Shown: positions 47,501 through 55,939 of the stretch, piece after piece
Position numbering within the stretch: the first letter of the stretch is position 1
Layout of the letters: each line of letters begins with the position of its first letter
From: Candidatus Contendibacter sp.
GTDB lineage: Bacteria; Pseudomonadota; Gammaproteobacteria; Competibacterales; Competibacteraceae
Reading direction: 5' to 3'
DNA: 64,000 nucleotides
Assembly: GCA_029624675.1 (NCBI GenBank)
Contig: JARSSP010000036.1
Location: forward strand, 124,001 to 188,000
The notes under the pieces: generated by a model
Told to the model about the DNA's origin: nothing
The model's input: the letters and a program-made list of their open reading frames with translations, nothing else
Databases searched by the model: none
Position numbers and translations under genes: made by a program

Positions 47501-48439
47501 CTCCTCCGCCTCGGCTGCCGCTTCGGTTTCCAGCTCCTCCACCTCGGCTGCCGCTTCGGTTTCCGCCCATTCCAGTAACGCGGCGGGTTCCATCCCCGTG
47601 ACCGCTTCAGATTCAACTTCAGTTTCAGCTTCAGCTTTAGCTTCAACGCCGGTTTGAGCTTCAACCTCGGCTTCGGTTTCGGCTTGGGCTTGAACCCCCA
47701 CCTCGGCTTCGGTTGCGGCTTCGGCTTCGGCTTCGGCCGCGATGCCCACCTCGGGTTCGGTTTCGGCCGTCGCTATCGCCTCGGCTTCGGGCAGCCGTTC
47801 GGATACGCTAGCGTCGGTGGAAATTCCGATGACGAACGGCGTGGTGGATTCGGGTTCGACTAGTATAGGCTCCGTCGCTTCGACCATTGCTGGCTGTGGC
47901 GCCGGTGTTGACGGGGCGGGTTCGACCGCTTCGATGGGCGATGTTTTTTCCACCGTTTCCACTGTGGCGCCAACTGGTTTCCCTGCCCCGATTTCCGCCA
48001 GCGGCGCTGGTTCCGATTCGGTCGCCAGCGTTTCGCCAGCCAACAAGGCGCGTAACGCCCTGGCTTGTTCCGTCGTCAGCGGGGCGCTCCAGATTGGGCT
48101 GGACAAATGATCGACCAACGGTTCGCTAACTGCTGGATCGGCTGGGTCACCCAAGTAGCCGATGACCAGAATCGGCCATTCCTCCAACCGCTCTCGCTCG
48201 GCATCGCTCAGATCGCGGCCACCGCCGCTCAAGTCCGCCAGATGGTCTTGGAACAACCGGCAAGTTTCCCGTAATCCCGGAAGCCCGGCATTGTCGGCCG
48301 TCCCACTAATATACCCTACCTGTTCGGCGTACCGGCGGACGCCTTCGGCAACGCCCTCCTCGTCAAGCAACTCCAAAAGGCCGAGCAGTTCGGCGACCTG
48401 TGCTTCCAGCGCCGCAACCTGTTCTTCCGATATGAGCAT
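44555..48439 (-). CDS. ChpA-type hybrid CheA histidine kinase
   Basis: 1294 residues. Two HPt-like helical segments without a phospho-His (about 1-135 and 350-500) flank a low-complexity Ala/Glu region (about 220-335). A functional HPt follows, with His near 569 (RRIAHTLKGAGNTV). Then come the dimerisation/ATPase part (N box ILRNAVDHGIE near 883, SGRGIGMDMVY), a CheW domain and a C-terminal receiver (acceptor Asp in LVLADLEMPRMNG near 1225, YLTKPF). This matches the ChpA/PilL hybrid kinases that control type IV pili or cAMP, with fewer phospho-sites than Pseudomonas ChpA. It is the core of the operon. Confidence 0.9.
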   Translation of the reverse strand: MLISEEQVAALEAQVAELLGLLELLDEEGVAEGVRRYAEQVGYISGTADNAGLPGLRETCRLFQDHLADLSGGGRDLSDAERERLEEWPILVIGYLGDPADPAVSEPLVDHLSSPIWSAPLTTEQARALRALLAGETLATESEPAPLAEIGAGKPVGATVETVEKTSPIEAVEPAPSTPAPQPAMVEATEPILVEPESTTPFVIGISTDASVSERLPEAEAIATAETEPEVGIAAEAEAEAATEAEVGVQAQAETEAEVEAQTGVEAKAEAETEVESEAVTGMEPAALLEWAETEAAAEVEELETEAAAEAEELEIEAAAETEELEIEAAAEAEEWMSGGDEEDEEPTETVGLDEARQELLDILSAEIAQIVETSDEVLTLVTAADSAPAVRREVLSDYAERLERLGEASASIGLAGLQQVCVGLQANLNQLAAQDSPLNAEQRWVVETWPVLALDYLQTLDDRAVCTALAHHLQDTHWPQPLVTSAAAPLVDLLVAPKLVAEEAEAEARPRQAQPEDVSLALPADVNQELLDGLLQELPHQAAEFSAAIQRLAVGDGQVNDVDVARRIAHTLKGAGNTVGVRGIATLTHHVEDILQALAKHGALPNRPLAETLLNAADCLEAMSEALLGISAPPSQAPAVLQEVLDWANRIDRTGIPTDDAAPLPAVPRPWPAEPTEPEPAAPQPTAAPEATLRIPAHLVDDVLRLVGESIILTGQVQERIRKTVTQTRAVMAQNRLFQQLTAELEQLVDIRNVSSPLSKSIQRGDFDPLELEQYNELNTVTHRLVEAATDTRELGRAIEENLAALDTLLVDQGRLHRDNQEAVLRTRMVPIQTVTPRLQRGVRQTCRLVDKEAELTVRGAGTLMDSNILNDMVDPLMHILRNAVDHGIESPAQRKRLGKPPVGRIELSFGREGNNIVVRCQDDGAGLDLATIRQTAIARGLLAADQLLSDDELIRLILLPGFSTRDEATQTSGRGIGMDMVYTRLLAMKGSLRIQTQAGQGCLMELRLPVTLISTHALLVRLRDQMVALSDRGIEQILYSGIGTIQKLGKITTYQMGDEIYELISLDALLNLPPDHRARSRSAPSVLLVREDTGAVRAVLAQEIIDSRDLVVKNLGQYIPRLSGIVGATILGDGSVAPVLDLPELLRAPTAGQPALAAARAAPPAATAPHRLFVLAVDDSLSARRSLAQFAQDAGFEVRTARDGLEAIEIINGKRPDLVLADLEMPRMNGLELTAHLRANQATHELPVIMITSRSTEKHRREAETTGVNVYLTKPFLEDELLGHIHQLLRRA
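47436..47567 (-). repeat. Four 33-base tandem repeats inside the ChpA gene
   Basis: Four head-to-tail 33-base units with few differences encode an 11-residue repeat of the type E-L-E-I-E-A-A-A-E-A-E. The stretch to about 47760 is a looser continuation of Ala/Glu-rich coding sequence. In-frame unit length means copy-number change would alter linker length without breaking the protein. Confidence 0.85.
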
Positions 48440-48509
48440 GGCGGCTAAACCCCTCTCGCGGGCGGCAGTAACCCTGTGATGGTGGCCATGACGACGGATG
48501 CATCTCCGC

Positions 48510-50303
48510 TTATGCCGGCAGCCGGAACACGCGCACCGAATCCAGCAGACCCCTGGCGTATTCCACCAGATTGGTGGTCTGGATCGTTTGCTCCTGCAAC
48601 TGTTGGCTGGTCTGGCGGGTGCTTTCCTGAATCTGTTGGGCGCGGTTCAGCAACTCACTGCTGACGCGCGCCTGTTCCTGCGAACGAGACGCAATCTGTT
48701 GCACGGCGGCCACCAACTCGGCGGTGGTTTCCTGGGTTCGCTTCATCTGGTCGCCAGCCTGCTCCGCCAGTCGGCTGCCGTCCACGACCTGGCTGATGGC
48801 GGCGTTCATGGCGTTCACCGTGTCCGCCGTCTCGATCTGGATGTTGCTGACCAGGGTGGCGATTTGTGAAGTGGCCTCGCGGGCATTCTCGGCCAGGCGC
48901 TGCACTTCGCCCGCCACCACCGCGAACCCACGGCCCGCCTCGCCGGCCGAGGCCGCGTGCATGCTGGCGTTCAGCGCCAGGATGTGGGTACGCTCGGCGA
49001 TGGTGTTGATCAGGTTCACCACCCCGCTGATTTCCTGGGAACGCTCGCCCAGGCGCTTGATGCGCTTTTCCGTCTCGCGGATGGTGTCGCGGGTGCTGTT
49101 GATGCCGCTCACCGTGCTGGTCACCGTCTGCAACGCCGTTTGGGTGGTCTTGATCGCGGTTTCGGCGGCGGCGTTGCAGGTTTGCGCCAGGTCGGCGATC
49201 TGCCGCATGGTCTCGGCCGCGGCGGTCAGATCGGCGGCGGTCTGCTCCACCGCCTGGCGTTCGTTTTCGGCCACGGCGATCACGGTGTCGGCCTGCGTCT
49301 TCACTGTGTCGGAGGCGGTCGCCACCTGCTCGGAGATTTGGGTCACGCCCTGCAACACGACGGCGGTCTCGGCGGTCAGCAGATTCAGCGCGTCAGCCAC
49401 CGGACCGGTTACGTCCTCGGTGACCGGCACCTTGACGGTCAGGTCTCTCTGGCTAAGCTGGGACACCGCTTGCAGCAGATTGATGATGGAGTCGTTGAGT
49501 TGCTCGTTTTCCTGCTCCGCTTGCACCAGCGTGCTCACCCGCTCGCCCAGCACCTGGTCGAACGCCTGGCCCAGTTCCGACAGCTCATCGCCGCCGGTCA
49601 GGTTGGTGCGCGACTCGTAGTTGCCTTCGCCGATTTGCTTCACGGTCGCCATGATCTGGTTGAGCGGATTCACGATGGCCCGATAGGTGGCGGTGCCCAG
49701 ACCGAAGGTAATCACGAAACCCAGCAAGACCATTACCGCAATCGCGACCGTGAAAACATTGATGGTGTTCCTCGCGGCTTTCGTGTTCTGCGCGGCGTGT
49801 TCCTCGGCTTGCGCCGTGCTCGCCTGCAGGGTTTTGAAAAAAGGATTGATCAGCACATCGAGATCATTACCGATGAACAGATTCAACTGGCCGCGATCCC
49901 GCGCGGCCAGCAATTTTTCTAGCTCGGCGAAGACATCGTTGACGCTGTCCATGGGAGTCTTGAAGGTAGTTTCCCATTGCGCCCGATCACCCGCGCTCAA
50001 GGAGTCGAGGTACGCCCGCCAACTGTTCTGAAAGCTTGTCTTGGCCGCCGGCAGCGTGGTGCTCCCCCGCTCCCAGGTGGCAGTGCCGCGCGCCACATTG
50101 TTGACCATGGCCAGCACATCGGCGCGAAGAATTTCGCCCAGTCGGCCTAGGCTAGCTTGCTCGGTCACGGATTGACCGACCTGGACGACAGCGCCGCCGA
50201 CACGATTCATGCCTAAATAGGCGGTCAACCCGATCGCCACCAGAACCACAAGTTGCACGACAATCGTAATGGTTAACCGCGCGTTGATTTTTTGACCGCC
50301 CAT
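48510..50303 (-). CDS. Methyl-accepting chemotaxis protein (PilJ position)
   Basis: 597 residues. Helix 1 lies at about 10-31. A periplasmic helical domain of about 150 residues looks like a four-helix bundle (LGRLGEILRADVLAMVNNVA). Helix 2 at about 190-213 leads to HAMP (IVNPLNQIMATVKQIGEGNY) and a long signalling coiled coil with the conserved tip ERTHILALNASMHAASAGEA near 441. The order in the operon equals PilJ, but the sensor domain is not clearly a PilJ domain. It may receive a signal from the binding protein encoded just upstream. No CheR or CheB gene is present here. Confidence 0.9.
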   Translation of the reverse strand: MGGQKINARLTITIVVQLVVLVAIGLTAYLGMNRVGGAVVQVGQSVTEQASLGRLGEILRADVLAMVNNVARGTATWERGSTTLPAAKTSFQNSWRAYLDSLSAGDRAQWETTFKTPMDSVNDVFAELEKLLAARDRGQLNLFIGNDLDVLINPFFKTLQASTAQAEEHAAQNTKAARNTINVFTVAIAVMVLLGFVITFGLGTATYRAIVNPLNQIMATVKQIGEGNYESRTNLTGGDELSELGQAFDQVLGERVSTLVQAEQENEQLNDSIINLLQAVSQLSQRDLTVKVPVTEDVTGPVADALNLLTAETAVVLQGVTQISEQVATASDTVKTQADTVIAVAENERQAVEQTAADLTAAAETMRQIADLAQTCNAAAETAIKTTQTALQTVTSTVSGINSTRDTIRETEKRIKRLGERSQEISGVVNLINTIAERTHILALNASMHAASAGEAGRGFAVVAGEVQRLAENAREATSQIATLVSNIQIETADTVNAMNAAISQVVDGSRLAEQAGDQMKRTQETTAELVAAVQQIASRSQEQARVSSELLNRAQQIQESTRQTSQQLQEQTIQTTNLVEYARGLLDSVRVFRLPA

Positions 50304-50429
50304 AACGGCTTTTACCTCCTCAGGTGATTGAATCCCGCCTCACTTGGCCGGTTCATGGATTCCCGGCTATTTCAGTGACGGCTCCTGTGTCCGACGCTGT
50401 TCCCTGCTGTGCCTGTCCGATTGAAACCG

Positions 50430-51704
50430 TTACTTAAACAGTCCCGCCAGTTCCTGTGGAGTGACGATGACGAACTGACCGTCGCGCAGCACGGTGATCA
50501 GCACGAAATCGGAACCCTGGTTGTCGGTGGTGAAATCCACCTTGACGCCGCCGATGTCGTAGGGCTGGCGGCGCGCGGCCTTCAGGAAATTCTCCCGGGT
50601 CAACGGCCCCTCGATCGCTTGCATGATCGTCACGAACAGTTTGCCGACGATATAGCTTTCGAGCGATACATAATTCAAGTCGCTGCCCAGCGCCTTGCGC
50701 GCTTCCACCACCACCGGCAGCGACGAGTTGGGAGACGGAACGATCTGGGTGGCGATCACCTTGCCCACGATGTTCTGATCCTTAAGCATCTGTTGCAGTT
50801 GATTGCCGGCTGCTGGGGACGGCGAACTGAAAATCCAGGTTTCGCCCTTGTAGCGGGCATACGCCATGAAGGCGACCGCCGGATCGTAGACCGCCATGGT
50901 CACCACCAGTCGGCAGCGATTGCCGCTGTCAGCCTCCCATTTCTTCAACGATTGATAGCCCTCGCGCGCGCTGGTGGTGTCTCGCTGATAAACGCCGACC
51001 GGGCCGATGCCGTTGCGCTCGGGATTATCCCCCGACAGATTCAGGATATGATCCACCCTAGCGACGATCGACTCGGTACCAGGCTGCTTGGCCAGAGCCG
51101 CGCGGAGCCCCTTGACGCCTCCCATTCCGTAAGCGTCGTTTTGGACGTAGGCGCATATCTCGGTCGGTTTGAAGCCCGCCGCCAGCGCCGCGTCGACCAC
51201 GGTCTCTACTTCCTTGACGTAACTGGCGCGGAAATTCAGCACATCGCCCGGTCCCGTGAAGGCCGCGCCCGTGTAGAACCCGAACGCCGGCACCTTGTTT
51301 TCGGCCAGCACCGGCAGCACGGCTCGGGTGGTTGGTGAGCCAAAACTATGCACCATCGCAAAAATACCCTGCCCAATCAGCTTTTTGGCGGCATCGACGG
51401 TTTTGGCTGGATCATAGAGATCGTTGATGACAACGAGTTCGATGGAGCGTTTCTGCACCGTTTGGCCAGCGAGCGCCGCTTCGATTGCTTGTTTCTGCAG
51501 GAGACCGTATACCTTGTAATCTCCTGACAGGGGGATGGTAGCTCCGATGCGGATGGTTTTGTCGGTGACGCCTGGATCCTCGGCCCAACTCCAAGGCGTG
51601 ACCGCGCACAGCCCCAGCAACAACCCCAGCGCCATTTTATTTTTGAGCCATCGCCAACCCACCGCTCTTTCGGTGGCGCCATTGGAATCATGTCGTGCAC
51701 GCAT
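50430..51704 (-). CDS. Branched-chain amino acid type periplasmic binding protein (LivK family)
   Basis: 424 residues. A signal peptide (MALGLLLGLCAVTPWSWA, preceded by a basic 23-residue extension) is followed by a Peripla_BP_6 fold: IRIGATIPLSGDYKVYGLLQ, VINDLYDPAKTVDAAKKLI, FAMVHSFGSPTTRAVLPVL and YVKEVETVVDAAL. AAGGAG lies about nine bases before the start. No ABC permease or ATPase is near; the gene sits between the PilI-like and MCP genes of the chemosensory operon. A sensory rather than transport role is inferred. The ligand is unknown. Confidence 0.87.
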   Translation of the reverse strand: MRARHDSNGATERAVGWRWLKNKMALGLLLGLCAVTPWSWAEDPGVTDKTIRIGATIPLSGDYKVYGLLQKQAIEAALAGQTVQKRSIELVVINDLYDPAKTVDAAKKLIGQGIFAMVHSFGSPTTRAVLPVLAENKVPAFGFYTGAAFTGPGDVLNFRASYVKEVETVVDAALAAGFKPTEICAYVQNDAYGMGGVKGLRAALAKQPGTESIVARVDHILNLSGDNPERNGIGPVGVYQRDTTSAREGYQSLKKWEADSGNRCRLVVTMAVYDPAVAFMAYARYKGETWIFSSPSPAAGNQLQQMLKDQNIVGKVIATQIVPSPNSSLPVVVEARKALGSDLNYVSLESYIVGKLFVTIMQAIEGPLTRENFLKAARRQPYDIGGVKVDFTTDNQGSDFVLITVLRDGQFVIVTPQELAGLFK

Positions 51705-51855
51705 ACGCGTTATCTCCTTTGGGGTTATCTATTATCAAATCAATCTTGTCAGCGTTGTAGTTTTTTTGTAGCCGCTTAGCTCTCCTTAAAAATCTTTCCT
51801 AACGCATTTTCAAGGAAGAAAAGGGTAATCATTCATCCCTTGGGTACAACGACGA

Positions 51856-52407
51856 TCAATCCATGCCAGCCATATGTCCACCCAGCGCCCGAAAAAACCC
51901 CTGATGATCGAATTCCAGCCATACAATCTCATCCTGCGTATAGGCCTTGGTGACATGAGTTCGCAAGGGGGTTGGCAAGGGTGGTAACCGGGGGAGGGCG
52001 TGGCCGATAGCCACCAGTCGGGGCAACCCGTCAATCAATATCCCGACCGATTTGTCGCCCTGGTCAAAAACCAATAGCCGACGTTTTTCCTGATCGGCGG
52101 CGCTGTCTTCCATATCCAGGAACCGTTTCACGTCGAACACCGGCGCCAGATTGCCGCGCAGATTGATTAGCCCCAACATCCATGGTGGTACATTGGGCAG
52201 CGGATAGATCGACGTCTGCTCCAAAACCTCGCTGACCGTGTCCTGGTTGACCAGCAAGCTAAGGCCACCGACCCGGAAACCGTATCGCGCGCGCTGCTGT
52301 TCGACCGAGGCGATCCCGGTCACGACGCTGCTTGGCGGTTTGAAGCGACTCAGCGCCGCGCTGGGATTGAGCCAGCGCCGGGCAACCCTCGCGGTCTTGT
52401 CATTCAT
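51856..52407 (-). CDS. CheW-domain coupling protein (PilI-like)
   Basis: 183 residues. A CheW domain lies at about 40-175, with RYGFRVGGLSLLVNQDTVSE, the core motif PWMLGLINLRGNLAPVFDVK and ILIDGLPRLVAIG. It should couple the MCP to the ChpA kinase. The position (after PilG- and PilH-like regulators, before the receptor) equals PilI in Pseudomonas. No strong ribosome-binding site is seen, so it may be coupled to the gene before it, 24 bases upstream. Confidence 0.85.
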   Translation of the reverse strand: MNDKTARVARRWLNPSAALSRFKPPSSVVTGIASVEQQRARYGFRVGGLSLLVNQDTVSEVLEQTSIYPLPNVPPWMLGLINLRGNLAPVFDVKRFLDMEDSAADQEKRRLLVFDQGDKSVGILIDGLPRLVAIGHALPRLPPLPTPLRTHVTKAYTQDEIVWLEFDHQGFFRALGGHMAGMD

Positions 52408-52431
52408 GGTCGTTGAAAGCCATGGGTGGTT

Positions 52432-52797
52432 TTACGAAAACGCCTTCAATTGGTCGATGATGGCGTCGGGCGAGTAGGGCTTCGTGACGAACGCTTTGCC
52501 ACCTTGCATCTGCGCCCAGAGGCGATCCGCCTTCTGCTTCTTGCTGGTGACGAACACGACCGGGATGTCCTTGGTGGCGGTTTCATTACCCAGCAACCGG
52601 CAGGCGGCGTAACCATCCATGTCCGGCATGATGATATCCATGAAGATCAAATCGGGTTTTTCCGCCTTGGCCTTATCGACCGCTTCCTTACCATTAGTCG
52701 CGGTGATCACGACACAGCCGGCCTCGGTCACGATACTCTTAATATTGGCCAGCTCGGTGGGGGAATCATCAACCACGAGAACTTTTCGCGGGGGCAT
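52432..52797 (-). CDS. PilH-like single-domain response regulator
   Basis: 121 residues, CheY fold. It starts KVLVVDDSPTELANIKSIV, with acceptor Asp in LIFMDIIMPDMDGYAA, Thr/Ser in VFVTSKKQKAD and Lys in FVTKPYSPD. Sequence and place after the PilG-like gene match PilH, a phosphate sink or retraction regulator for type IV pili. AGGAG lies eight bases before the start. Confidence 0.88.
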   Translation of the reverse strand: MPPRKVLVVDDSPTELANIKSIVTEAGCVVITATNGKEAVDKAKAEKPDLIFMDIIMPDMDGYAACRLLGNETATKDIPVVFVTSKKQKADRLWAQMQGGKAFVTKPYSPDAIIDQLKAFS

Positions 52798-52876
52798 GAA
52801 TATCTCCTCTTGAAAAAGCCGCGCCGTTCATCATTCAAGCCCGGCGCACGCACTGTAAATTCCGCCTAGTGGCGGG

Positions 52877-53680
52877 TTATGGAAGTTTCAAATACTTCTT
52901 GACAGTTTTCTGGAAAACGGATTGCTTGGCGGGTTTGGTCAGATAAGTGTCACACCCCGCTAGGGCACCCTTAACCCGGTCAAAAGGCGATGATTTACTA
53001 GTCAACATGATGACGGGTATTTTTCTCCTGACCTTGTCCTTCTTGATCGTCTTGCAGATTTGATAGCCATCGGCGCCAGGCAATACCACATCCAGAAAAA
53101 TCAGGTCATAATTTTTCCGGGCCAGCGCCTCAAACGCCTGTTCACCGGATTCGACCGCGTCGACCTGAACCCCAAGCAACTTCAATTCCAGCTCCATCTG
53201 TTTTCTGATCGTGCTGCTGTCATCCACCACCAAGGCCGTTGGCGCGGGCGGCTCTTCGACTTGGACCGACACAGGTGTCGATTCACCGATAGTCCGCTCT
53301 GGAGCGGTGCTAGGCGCTTGGGCCGCGACCTGATCCAACACACCGAGCACGCGGGTAGCGATGAAGGGCCGACGAATGTAATAAGTTGTGCTGTTTGTGG
53401 GCGCTTCCTTGGTAACCAGCGCGGTTGGAATTGTCGAAGGCGCGCCACCACGTTTGGACGTTGGGGATTGGCTCGCGTCGCCGCCGCGCCAGGCGCGCCA
53501 CTCCGCCAAGGCATTGGGGTCATCCGCGTCCACCATCATGATTTGGCTGGGTTCATCGACCGAAACCAGCGTATAGGTGTAAGCGCGATACAACGAGAGT
53601 TTGAAGATGTTCCGCAGAACATTTCGCTCATTCTCGGGAATTCCAATGACGGCGACCGCGAAAGTCTTCCCATCGCTCAT
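52877..53680 (-). CDS. PilG-like response regulator with extra N-terminal domain
   Basis: 267 residues. The C-terminal receiver (about 145-267) is PilG-like: ALVVDDSSTIRKQMELELK, acceptor Asp in LIFLDVVLPGADGYQ, MLTSKSSPFDR and YLTKPAKQ. The first 110 residues (FAVAVIGIPENERNVLRNIF, MMVDADDPNALAEW, TYYIRRPFIATRVL) look like a degenerate receiver-like domain, joined by a flexible Pro/Ser-rich linker. Standard PilG is about 135 residues. It is the first gene of the chemosensory operon and should relay ChpA phosphorylation to pilus extension or adenylate cyclase. Confidence 0.82.
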   Translation of the reverse strand: MSDGKTFAVAVIGIPENERNVLRNIFKLSLYRAYTYTLVSVDEPSQIMMVDADDPNALAEWRAWRGGDASQSPTSKRGGAPSTIPTALVTKEAPTNSTTYYIRRPFIATRVLGVLDQVAAQAPSTAPERTIGESTPVSVQVEEPPAPTALVVDDSSTIRKQMELELKLLGVQVDAVESGEQAFEALARKNYDLIFLDVVLPGADGYQICKTIKKDKVRRKIPVIMLTSKSSPFDRVKGALAGCDTYLTKPAKQSVFQKTVKKYLKLP

Positions 53681-54240
53681 TTTGTTTCTCCACAGGCTGG
53701 TGGATTTATTTTATTTATATGATATCAATCGATTGCATCGAAAAATCCCTCAAGGCCGGTCCAAGGCGAAACGTGGGAACGGCGAAAGGATACCGCCATG
53801 CCGCCTAAGCGATTGTTACAATTTTGTGAGTATAGACCAAAATTCCCGGTTTTTCGACCGATTCCACGGAACCTGTCGCGTGGGGGATGTGAACCTGATC
53901 GTGATCTCGTTAAGGGGTTGTTCGACAGCCCTTGTAGACCGGCCGGGCTGGGGTATCCGACCATAACCATTGGGCAACCTTCTAAATAACATTAGTACTT
54001 TAATCCAGCCTGTGGAGATCGAAACGGTGGGCAGCCTATACAATCAAGGTTAGGCAAAGGCATCAGGGAAAACCTGATTTAAAGGGGGCGCAAAACCTGA
54101 TTTTAGTCTGGCAAACCTTAAAAATGAAACCAACTATATGTTTTTACTTTTAATTCTTCTCATAGGGAACCAAGATCGCGGTTCTTGACCGCTGGATCGG
54201 AATCCCCACCATGGCGGCGGGGAGATCGGCATCGTCAAAT
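53681..54240. other. AT-richer gene-free gap upstream of the chemosensory operon
   Basis: 560 bases without a believable gene. The part next to 53700-53735 is AT rich and should carry the chemosensory promoter (minus strand). Two 12-base direct copies of AAAACCTGATTT lie at 54069-54080 and 54092-54103 (period 23), the first forming a small hairpin with ATCAGG at 54062-54067. The last 100 bases follow the FmdB-like gene and show no clear terminator. Confidence 0.6.
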
Positions 54241-54543
54241 TTAACCCGTGGTCGCTGCTGACGTGGCGCAGGCTCCACACCCGCCGGCCCCATCGCAGGT
54301 GGGGGTGGATTGGCTCTCCTTGGCTGGGGTGCTGTCGGTCTCGACGACATTCTTCCTGCCCCCGCTCTTGAAGTCGGTCTCGTACCAACCGCTGCCCTTG
54401 AGCCGGAATCCCACCGCTGAAATCAGTTTCTTTAATTTCGGCTGACCGCAACTCGGGCAGTCGCTGAGTTCGGGCTCGCTCAGCTTCTGCAATGCTTCCA
54501 GTTCATGGTCGCAGGACTGACAACGGTACTCGTAAATCGGCAT
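54241..54543 (-). CDS. FmdB-family zinc ribbon protein
   Basis: 100 residues. It begins MPIYEYRCQSCDHELEALQK with the first Cys pair, then DCPSCGQPKLKKLISAVGFR with the second, the standard FmdB/CxxC_CxxC_SSSS zinc ribbon. The C-terminal third is variable, with CDGAGGCGACA that could bind an additional metal. Often encoded before aspS in gammaproteobacteria, here it stands alone about 11 kb from aspS. Possible regulator; function unproven. Confidence 0.88.
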   Translation of the reverse strand: MPIYEYRCQSCDHELEALQKLSEPELSDCPSCGQPKLKKLISAVGFRLKGSGWYETDFKSGGRKNVVETDSTPAKESQSTPTCDGAGGCGACATSAATTG

Positions 54544-54661
54544 GACGCACCTCGTGGACTAACGGAATGGTTGGGGAATCTAATTAAATTAAATGGGAAC
54601 AATGGAGGGCGATTTCAAGGCGCTGATCCGAGCCGCCCCGATTGTGGTTACACTATCTCAC

Positions 54662-55939
54662 ATGTCACCGCCCATTCGCCTGTTGCTCGCTACCCTGTTC
54701 ATCCTAGGATTGTCCAACTGCGGCTCTCCCGCCAACCAGACCGTCATAGTCGAGTTTTGGGCGATGGGCCAAGAGGGCGAGCAGGTCAAGGCGCTGTTGC
54801 CGGAATTCGAGCGTCGTCACCCCGGCCTGCGGGTGCGGGTGCAACAAATTCCCTGGAGCGCGGCCCACGAAAAGCTGTTGACCGCCTATGCTGGCGACGC
54901 CATGCCGGATTTGTTCCAACTCGGCAATACCTGGATTCCCGAATTCGTCGCCCTGCGCGCCATCGAACCTCTGGATGCGCGGTTGCAAGCCTGGCCAGTG
55001 GACGCGCTGGCCGACTACTTTCCCGGCATCCTCGCCACCAACCGACTGGACGGGCGAACCTATGCCCTGCCGTGGTACGTGGATACTCGGCTGTTGTTCT
55101 ATCGCACCGATTTGCTGGCCGCCGCCGGCTTCGCCGAATTGCCCCCGACTTGGGAGGAGTGGGTACGGGCCATGATCCAGCTCAAGGCGCGGGCGGGTTC
55201 GGAACACTATGCCATTTTGCTCCCAATCAATGAATGGCAGTTGCCGGTGATCCTAGCCCTGCAACGTGAGGCAACACTGCTGCGTGACCATGATCAATAC
55301 GGCAATTTCCAGGAGCCGCGTTTCCGCGAGGCGTTCAACTTTTATCTCAGTCTGTTCGAGCGGAAACTGGCTCCGCCGGTGGGCAATCACCAAATGGCCA
55401 ATCTCTATCAGGAATTCGCTAATGGTGCGTTCGCGGTTTACGTCAGCGGGCCGTGGAACATCGGCGAATTCGGGCGGCGGTTGCCGGCGGCGGTGCAGCC
55501 CCACTGGAACACCGCGCCGCTGCCCGGTTTTGACGGCGGACCTGGCCCGTCGCTGGCCGGCGGCGCCAGCCTGGCGCTCAGCCGAACCTCGCCGCGCCGG
55601 GAAGCGGCTTGGAAACTGCTGGAATTTCTGGCCGAGCCGGAGCAGCAGGCCCGGTTTTATCAACTGACCGGTGATCTACCAGCCCGCCAGTCGGCTTGGG
55701 CCGATCCGGCCCTGGCCGGCAACCGTTACGCCCAGGCGTTCCGGCGCCAGTTACAACAGGTCCGGGCCACGCCCGCGATTCCCGAATGGGAACGCATCGC
55801 CAACAAACTGGCCTATCACGCCGAGCGGGCTATTCGCCGGCAGGTCAGCGCGGACGAGGCGCTGGCGGCTCTGGATCGGGACGTGGACCGGATTCTGGAA
55901 AAGCGGCGCTGGTTGCTGAGTCGGGGGTTGCAGCCGTGA
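54662..55939 (+). CDS. Sugar ABC transporter substrate-binding lipoprotein
   Basis: 425 residues. A lipoprotein signal ends in LGLSNC with the lipid-bearing Cys near residue 21. An extracellular solute-binding protein family 1 domain follows (VEFWAMGQEGEQVKALLPEF, MPDLFQLGNTWIPEF, LPWYVDTRLLFYRTDLL, GAFAVYVSGPWNIGEF). This suggests uptake of a mono- or oligosaccharide. ATG 54662 gives the lipobox at the right place; an ATG at 54593 is rejected. The stop overlaps the permease GTG. Confidence 0.92.
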   Translation: MSPPIRLLLATLFILGLSNCGSPANQTVIVEFWAMGQEGEQVKALLPEFERRHPGLRVRVQQIPWSAAHEKLLTAYAGDAMPDLFQLGNTWIPEFVALRAIEPLDARLQAWPVDALADYFPGILATNRLDGRTYALPWYVDTRLLFYRTDLLAAAGFAELPPTWEEWVRAMIQLKARAGSEHYAILLPINEWQLPVILALQREATLLRDHDQYGNFQEPRFREAFNFYLSLFERKLAPPVGNHQMANLYQEFANGAFAVYVSGPWNIGEFGRRLPAAVQPHWNTAPLPGFDGGPGPSLAGGASLALSRTSPRREAAWKLLEFLAEPEQQARFYQLTGDLPARQSAWADPALAGNRYAQAFRRQLQQVRATPAIPEWERIANKLAYHAERAIRRQVSADEALAALDRDVDRILEKRRWLLSRGLQP

